The notes beneath the pieces were generated by a model, which did no database searches, had not been told where the DNA came from, and saw nothing but the letters and a program-made list of their open reading frames with translations. Shown piece by piece: positions 62,496 through 64,000 of a DNA stretch of 64,000 nucleotides. Where the stretch lies: the NCBI GenBank assembly GCA_964557005.1, contig CAZKYI010000005.1:62001-126000 (forward strand), read 5' to 3'. How positions within the stretch are numbered: the first letter of the stretch is position 1; every line of letters starts with the position of its first letter. Position numbers and translations under genes: made by a program. Origin of the DNA: JBECKS01 sp964557005 (GTDB lineage: Bacteria; Pseudomonadota; Gammaproteobacteria; Pseudomonadales; JBECKS01).

Positions 62496-64000
62496 TTACG
62501 GTGTTTCGGTATTCTGATTTCGAAACACAGGCAGCGAAATATTCACTCTCGCACCCGAGTGCAGGGTGTGTGTGCTGGTGTCATGGTGCGACCAGTTCTG
62601 GATTGAAATCGAGCCACCGTGATCTTCAATAATGCTGTGTACCAGTGAAAGCCCAAGCCCTGTTCCCTTGCCCGGGTCTTTGGTGGTTACGAAGGGGTCG
62701 AAAATGTTGGGCAGCATGTGTTCGGGAATACCTGAGCCTTCATCAATGACCGAAATCAGAATTTTTGAACCAGCGTGTCTGGATTCAATGGTGACGCTTG
62801 AACCCCACGGGCTGGAATCAATCGCATTGCTGAGCAGGTTGACAAAAATCTGAATCATTTGTTGCTCATCTCCCAATATCAGATGGCTCGCCATGCAGTG
62901 ATTTTCAAGTTCAATGCCACCTTGCTTATTGCCTAATTGAATCAGCTTGATGGATTCATCGACACAGGCGCGAAGATTCACCGCAGCGAATTCCTTTTCA
63001 GCTTTTCCCGCACGACTGAAACCCATCAGCGATTGCACAATGTTGGTGATGCGTTTGGTTTGCAGACGTATTTCCTCCAGCATTTCCTGCCCATCGTCGG
63101 GAAGCGAGTTGTTTTCTGAATGGTTGAGGTCATAGAGCAGATTCTGCGCAAGGCAATCAATGCCAGTCACTGGATTACCAATTTCATGCGCCACACCAGC
63201 AGCCATGCGACCAATAGAAGCGAGCCGTTCGCTGTGCGTGAGTTTGGCTTCCAGTTTGATGAGGTTGGTCATGTCTTCAATCAGAAAGGCAAGGCCGGTG
63301 CTTCTGGCAGAATGTTTATCGTCTGTCTGTTCGCCGCTGCCGCCTTGTTCGGAAATACTGGCCTTATGTAAATTGATCCAGCGAATTTCATCGTGAATGG
63401 TGATTTTTTTGCGATGCCAGTGTGTATCTGTACTGGCGAGAAATTCCTTGAACAGATTTCCCCACGGCGCTTGTGCCTGATGCAAATAGGTTCCCAGCAT
63501 GTTGGAAGATTTCAGTTGGGTAATGTCTTCCAGCGCAATGTTCCAGGTGACAATCTCGTTGTCGTGCGAAATCGCACACACACCAATCGGCAGGTCGATT
63601 AGCGTTTGCCGATGAAAGCGACGCAGGTTGTTAAGCTCGGCTGCCAAACCCGTGAGGCGATATTGATATTCTTCCAGCCTGCCTTCGAGTGTGTATAAAT
63701 CTTCGGTTTCCGATTCAGAACCACTGAATGGAATATAGGTGTTGAGAATTTCCTGGGTTCTCGCCACACCTAACAAACGACTCAGGTTGGTTTCAATGCG
63801 ATTGCGCAATTTTTGCAGCATGTGGGGTCGGGTTTCGCTGCGATTGATGCCCAACTCTTTTAGAGCTGTTGAAAGTTCCTGCTCTGCAATCTGTGACCCC
63901 AGCGGTTTGCTCAGGCGAATCTTGAATTCGTGTGCGCTGTCGATGTCGAGCTGACGAAATTTTTGTCTTGAAAAAAACAAATCCTGCGCGCATTGGTCGG
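62496..64000 (-). CDS. Sensor histidine kinase, partner of the NtrC-type regulator (N-terminus outside the window)
   Basis: The visible 494 residues from TTG 63980 contain an N-terminal helical linker (1-115), a PAS domain ('LIDLPIGVCAISHDNEIVTWN' in part), the H-box 'MAAGVAHEIGNPVTG', and ATPase motifs 'NLLSNAIDSS', 'VIDEGSGIPEHMLPNIFDPF' and 'GTGLGLSLVHSIIEDHGG'. The frame stays open upstream to the window end with no ATG, so the true start and any membrane sensor or transporter-like input domain are missing. The linker before PAS resembles kinases that carry large membrane input domains, but this cannot be confirmed. Confidence 0.88.
   Translation of the reverse strand, partial: DQCAQDLFFSRQKFRQLDIDSAHEFKIRLSKPLGSQIAEQELSTALKELGINRSETRPHMLQKLRNRIETNLSRLLGVARTQEILNTYIPFSGSESETEDLYTLEGRLEEYQYRLTGLAAELNNLRRFHRQTLIDLPIGVCAISHDNEIVTWNIALEDITQLKSSNMLGTYLHQAQAPWGNLFKEFLASTDTHWHRKKITIHDEIRWINLHKASISEQGGSGEQTDDKHSARSTGLAFLIEDMTNLIKLEAKLTHSERLASIGRMAAGVAHEIGNPVTGIDCLAQNLLYDLNHSENNSLPDDGQEMLEEIRLQTKRITNIVQSLMGFSRAGKAEKEFAAVNLRACVDESIKLIQLGNKQGGIELENHCMASHLILGDEQQMIQIFVNLLSNAIDSSPWGSSVTIESRHAGSKILISVIDEGSGIPEHMLPNIFDPFVTTKDPGKGTGLGLSLVHSIIEDHGGSISIQNWSHHDTSTHTLHSGARVNISLPVFRNQNTETP

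Overview
The window is one contiguous stretch of a gammaproteobacterial chromosome of moderate G+C. It holds about 50 protein genes, two tRNA genes and no recognisable IS, prophage or CRISPR array. The placement rests on gene order: dapB-carA-carB-greA-yhbY/rlmE-ftsH-folP-glmM-tpiA-secG-tRNA-Leu-tRNA-fMet-rimP-nusA-infB-rbfA-truB-rpsO-pnp is the gammaproteobacterial arrangement. An hrcA-grpE-dnaK-dnaJ block and a rimK-linked module point away from the enterics. I cannot name the order or genus.

Region 1 (1-5.3 kb) is the chaperone block (hrcA 3' end, grpE, dnaK, dnaJ) followed by dapB. Region 2 (5.3-6.5 kb) is a small insertion between dapB and carA: an XRE-type regulator and a divergent small outer-membrane beta-barrel, with a 12-bp palindrome and a nested inverted repeat between them. 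Region 3 (6.5-27 kb) is housekeeping: pyrimidine/arginine precursor synthesis (carAB), transcription fidelity (greA), ribosome assembly (yhbY, rlmE, rimP, rbfA, truB), FtsH, folate, cell-wall precursor (glmM), TpiA, SecG, two tRNAs, NusA/IF2, S15 and PNPase. Intrinsic terminators close dnaK, the tRNA pair, rpsO and pnp.

Region 4 (27-38 kb) carries two cyclic-di-GMP-type proteins on the minus strand: an HD-GYP protein whose catalytic His is Cys, and a 7TM-GGDEF-EAL protein with a degenerate GGDEF motif but complete EAL residues. A plus-strand run of a DinG helicase, a metallo-beta-lactamase-fold hydrolase and a PreP-like M16 protease follows. Region 5 (37-46 kb) has pepA-holC-(hypothetical)-valS-yrbL on the minus strand, divergent from lptF-lptG-recX. 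Region 6 (46-53 kb) runs yebC-family gene, DUF411 lipoprotein, mutS, rimK, an aspartoacylase-like gene, rimB and fdxA, all on the minus strand.

Region 7 (53-57 kb) is the most unusual: cmoM overlaps an SDR lacking its catalytic Tyr, which is coupled to a secreted protein. That protein has a 24-residue Cys-repeat array, thrombospondin type-3 repeats and a GlyGly-CTERM-like tail. The tail appears to have been extended by a 2-nt slip into the convergent gene. Region 8 (57-64 kb) contains a YbhN-like membrane protein, a hybrid histidine kinase, recA under two back-to-back perfect LexA boxes, and an NtrC-type regulator with its partner histidine kinase, which is cut by the window end.

I see no wholly new multi-gene defence or mobile system. 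The strongest candidates for new biology are the Cys-repeat/GlyGly-CTERM protein and its SDR partner, the degenerate HD-GYP/EAL pair, the XRE/beta-barrel cassette, and the RimK-aspartoacylase-RimB module.
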